NCBI GenBank assembly: GCA_017471505.1
Contig: JAFUTC010000006.1
Span: forward strand, 1 to 64,000
Direction: 5' to 3'
Length of the DNA stretch: 64,000 bases
Origin: Alloprevotella sp.
GTDB taxonomy: Bacteria > Bacteroidota > Bacteroidia > Bacteroidales > Bacteroidaceae
The notes beneath the pieces are model-generated. The model did not search any database. It saw only the letters and a list, made by a program, of their open reading frames with translations, and had not been told where the DNA came from. Positions 61,703 through 64,000 of the stretch are shown here, piece by piece (position 1 is the stretch's first letter; every line of letters begins with the position of its first letter). The position numbers and the translations under genes are program-made.

Positions 61703-61806
61703 CCAATTGCTTTATGCGGCCGGAAAATTGCATTATGCGGCAGCGAAATCCAATTATGCAATTTGCGCGTCCCATAATGCAGTTTTCGGATTGCACTATG
61801 CAATTT
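61703..61806. repeat. 21-bp phased palindrome array, copy 6 (5 cores)
   Basis: Cores CTTTAT, CATTAT, AATTAT, CATAAT and CACTAT start at 61710, 61731, 61752, 61773 and 61794. The last unit, TTGCACTATGCAA followed by T5, is itself a small terminator-like hairpin. The array lies in the 404-bp divergent gap between acpP and the ATPase gene, outside both promoters. Confidence 0.85.
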
Positions 61807-61842
61807 TTAGGCAGAATGGTCGGGTGTTACGAAAACTTCGTT

Positions 61843-61850
61843 TATCTTTG
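61843..61850 (+). promoter_or_regulatory. -7 element of the ATPase gene
   Basis: TATCTTTG is a perfect -7 match, about 79 bp before the start. No -33 was recognised. Confidence 0.4.
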
Positions 61851-61928
61851 CATAGACATCATTCCTATTTGCACACATACGGCTCGCGCCCACTCGCCGG
61901 ACTCTAGAGCCCACAACTTTTCTTACGA

Positions 61929-63239
61929 ATGAAATTCTTAGAACGCTCGCAGCCGCTCAAAGCCCTGAAGTCGTTGCAGGAACAAGCCTCCCAACGCCTG
62001 CAGACCGCTATTGTGGCCGGCCGCAAAGGCACGGGAAAAACCACGCTGGTGCTTCAAGCCACCAAGGACGTGCCTACTGTCTATTTCTATGTCTCGCGCC
62101 GCGCCGAGTCGCTCTTGTGCCGCGACCTGATTGAAGAGGTGAAGCGCGCGCTGGGCAAAAGCCTCAACGAGGAAATCATCGAGCTGCGCCACATCTTCAA
62201 GCAGTTGGTCACCGAGTCGCACGACCGGCGCTTCAACCTCATCATCGACGAGGCTCACGAACTGCTCACCGTCAACCCCACCATACTGCCCGACCTGCAG
62301 GCCATCATCGAACGCAACCGCGAGCGCAGCAAACTGATGCTCGTGCTGGTGGGAAGTTCGCAGGGGGGCATGGAAAAAGTGTTCCAGACCCCACATTCGC
62401 CCTTCCACGACAAGGCCGACCTTGAACTGGAACTGCGCACCTACTCGCTCAATACGCTGAAGAGCCTGCTCGACAAGCACCTGCCTGGATACACCGCCGA
62501 CGACCTGATAACGCTCTACGGCTGCACCGGCGGAGTGCCGCAGTACGTAGGCGAGCTCATAGAGGCCGGCGCCCTGAAGCACAGGGACATCGTGCGCCAC
62601 CTTATACAGAAAGACTCCACGTTCTTCGGACGCGGCAAGGAACTGCTCATCGACGAGGTGGGCAAGGAGTATACGTTCTATTTCTCCATCCTCTCGTGCA
62701 TCGCCAGCGGCATCACCTCGCGCAGCACCATCGAGGAAATGCTCAACAAGGAAATAGGCGGCTACCTGACAAGGATGGAGAACGACTTCCACCTCATACA
62801 GAAGCGCACGCCGCTCTACTCGAAGACCGGCAGCAAGAACGTGCGCTACACCATCGAGGACCGCTTCCTCAGGTGCTGGTTCCGCTACATCTATCCCAAT
62901 GCCCATCTCATAGAGACCAGCAACTGGAAAGCGCTGGAGCGGATTGTGGCCAACGACCACGACGCCTTCTGCGCCGAAGTCCTGCACTCCTACTTCCACC
63001 AAAAGGTGCAGGAGTCCGGACAATACGACATCGTAGGCGGATGGTGGGAGAACACCACCGAAAACCACCTCGACCTGATTGCACTCAACACCTCCAAGCG
63101 CAAAGGCATAGTGGCCGTGTTCACGCCTAAGGCTAACGACGAGGCACAACACATGCTCGACGACAACAAGCCCGTCCTCGCCGACGACCTCAAGGACTTC
63201 GACATAGACTACCGCCTGCTCACGCTCAACGACCTATAA
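61929..63239 (+). CDS. AAA+ ATPase with DUF234 C-terminal domain
   Basis: The 436-residue protein has Walker A GRKGTGKTT at 31-39 and Walker B NLIIDEAHELL near 115, followed by sensor LVLVGSSQGGMEKVF. It continues with a winged helix-like region (residues about 255-300) and DUF234 (YTIEDRFLRCWFRYIYPN, DIVGGWWENTTENHLDLIALN), a nuclease-like fold. Such ATPases are abundant in Bacteroidetes and archaea with no settled function. Confidence 0.88.
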   Translation: MKFLERSQPLKALKSLQEQASQRLQTAIVAGRKGTGKTTLVLQATKDVPTVYFYVSRRAESLLCRDLIEEVKRALGKSLNEEIIELRHIFKQLVTESHDRRFNLIIDEAHELLTVNPTILPDLQAIIERNRERSKLMLVLVGSSQGGMEKVFQTPHSPFHDKADLELELRTYSLNTLKSLLDKHLPGYTADDLITLYGCTGGVPQYVGELIEAGALKHRDIVRHLIQKDSTFFGRGKELLIDEVGKEYTFYFSILSCIASGITSRSTIEEMLNKEIGGYLTRMENDFHLIQKRTPLYSKTGSKNVRYTIEDRFLRCWFRYIYPNAHLIETSNWKALERIVANDHDAFCAEVLHSYFHQKVQESGQYDIVGGWWENTTENHLDLIALNTSKRKGIVAVFTPKANDEAQHMLDDNKPVLADDLKDFDIDYRLLTLNDL

Positions 63240-63253
63240 CACCCGGCACGCAC

Positions 63254-63916
63254 ATGAGTTCCGCAGTCCTGATACAATGGATTCTGGCCCACCTCAACTA
63301 TTGGGTCGTCATGCTCTTCATGGCCATCGAGAGTTCGTTCATACCCTTTCCGTCGGAAGTAGTAGTGCCGCCGGCCGCCTGGAAGTCGATGTCCGACCCG
63401 GCCATGGCACTTCCGCTCGTCGTAGTCTTTGCCACGCTCGGAGCCGACATAGGTGCGCTCGTCAACTACTATCTGTCGCGCTGGCTGGGCCGTCCCATCG
63501 TCTACCGCTTCGCCAACTCTCGCCTCGGACACCTGTGCCTCATCGACGAAGCCGCCGTCCAAAAAGCCGAAACCTACTTCCTCCGCCACGGAAACACCGC
63601 CACCCTCGTCGGACGCTTTGTGCCCGCCGTCAGACAACTGATCAGCATCCCGGCAGGACTGTCGGGCATGCCCATAGGCCGCTTCCTGCTCTACACAACT
63701 ATCGGCGCGGCGGGATGGAACACGGTGCTGGCGGCCATCGGATGGGCCATCTATCGGTTTACGCCCGTCAAGACGGTCGACAACGTAGTCGAACTGGCCA
63801 CGAAATACAGTCACGAAATCGGCTATGCCATTCTGGCCGTCGTGACAGTGGCTGGCATCGGCCTCTATCTTAAGAGCCGCAAGAAGAAACCCACGGCTGC
63901 CGACTCCGGCCAGTAG
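63254..63916 (+). CDS. DedA family membrane protein
   Basis: The 220-residue protein shows the DedA pattern: AIESSFIPFPSEVVVPPAAW, LGADIGALVNYYLSRWLGRP, FLRHGNTATLVGRFVPAVRQLISIPAGLSGMPIGRFL in pieces, and a basic tail (SRKKKPT). Family members act in undecaprenyl phosphate or phospholipid recycling and pH tolerance. It starts 14 bp after the ATPase stop. Confidence 0.9.
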   Translation: MSSAVLIQWILAHLNYWVVMLFMAIESSFIPFPSEVVVPPAAWKSMSDPAMALPLVVVFATLGADIGALVNYYLSRWLGRPIVYRFANSRLGHLCLIDEAAVQKAETYFLRHGNTATLVGRFVPAVRQLISIPAGLSGMPIGRFLLYTTIGAAGWNTVLAAIGWAIYRFTPVKTVDNVVELATKYSHEIGYAILAVVTVAGIGLYLKSRKKKPTAADSGQ

Positions 63917-63935
63917 TCCGCCCGCCCCCTTGCCT

Positions 63936-64000
63936 ATGGTGTACTTCCACTACATACGCCTGCGCCTCGCCGCGCTGATGATTGTCGCCACGGCCATGGT
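63936..64000 (+). CDS. Start of a gene cut by the window edge
   Basis: An ATG 19 bp after the DedA stop opens MVYFHYIRLRLAALMIVATAM, a likely signal or membrane start. Only 21 codons are visible, so no family can be given. Confidence 0.4.
   Translation, partial: MVYFHYIRLRLAALMIVATAM

Noticed and set aside
16696-61806. Phased arrays as CRISPR
   Set aside because: Period is only 21 bp, units diverge, no constant repeat plus spacer pattern, no cas genes.
16696-61806. Phased arrays as ordinary terminators or promoters
   Set aside because: They occur in convergent, divergent and tandem gaps alike, and several gaps already have separate terminators or promoters.
1-64000. tRNA, rRNA or insertion sequence
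   Set aside because: No cloverleaf with TTCGA arm, no rRNA motifs and no transposase with intact catalytic motifs or terminal repeats were seen by eye.

Overview
The window looks like a chromosomal piece of a GC-rich Bacteroidales bacterium, most likely Prevotellaceae-like. The evidence is the gene content and order (acpP-fabF-rnc, metK-LOG-DUF4271-hemD-rnpA-yidD-tatD, nrdDG, Bacteroidetes-length ispG, DUF4294), lipoproteins with Bacteroidetes-type leaders, and promoters of the Bacteroidetes sigma-ABfr type (TTTG, about 19-21 bp, TAnnTTTG). No rRNA, tRNA or CRISPR array was found.

Layout. 1-7178 is an AT-rich accessory island. It holds two tandem hairpin-rich units of about 188 bp at the left edge, then a minus-strand operon: controller protein, C5 DNA methyltransferase, DUF3883-type nuclease, second C5 methyltransferase, a frameshifted two-part gene and a lipoprotein. 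The island ends in the 3' stub of a truncated gene. From 7176 on, the DNA is GC-rich. 7.2-17.3 kb: lipoproteins, cstA, maeB, an AraC/aldo-keto reductase deletion fusion, a ComM-type ATPase. 17.5-26.9 kb: surface polysaccharide genes, including a dTDP-3-acetamido-3,6-dideoxyhexose module (FdtA-like x2, FdtC-like, FdtB-like), a flippase, and a more AT-rich block (WcaF-like acyltransferase, Fe-S F420-dehydrogenase-like protein, pyruvyltransferase-like protein). 27-31.3 kb: anaerobic ribonucleotide reductase nrdDG and fucose permease. 31.5-41.2 kb: rpoN, PAP2 protein, purE, ispG, sialate O-acetylesterase, lipoprotein, TetR regulator, dGTPase. 41.2-45.8 kb: a second polysaccharide operon (translocase and three glycosyltransferases) joined to dgt by an ATGA overlap. 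45.8-64 kb: housekeeping genes recX, pepP, mdh, rnr, metK (with a SAM-II-like leader), hemD, rnpA, yidD, tatD, rnc, fabF, acpP, a DUF234 ATPase and a DedA protein.

The most unusual signal is a family of six intergenic arrays (near 16.7, 31.45, 39.1, 46.36, 52.55 and 61.75 kb). Each has four or five imperfectly palindromic GCAT(W)ATGC-like cores spaced exactly 21 bp apart, two helical turns. They lie in convergent, divergent and co-directional gaps and none was found inside a gene. I do not recognise the family. It is not CRISPR, and looks like phased protein-binding sites or a REP-like element, in one case forming a terminator.

Two genes (near 2309 and 17332) are broken by a single base in a homopolymer, so sequencing error or phase variation should be considered. 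Starts were moved downstream of the longest frame where a lipoprotein signal, family alignment or overlap supported it.
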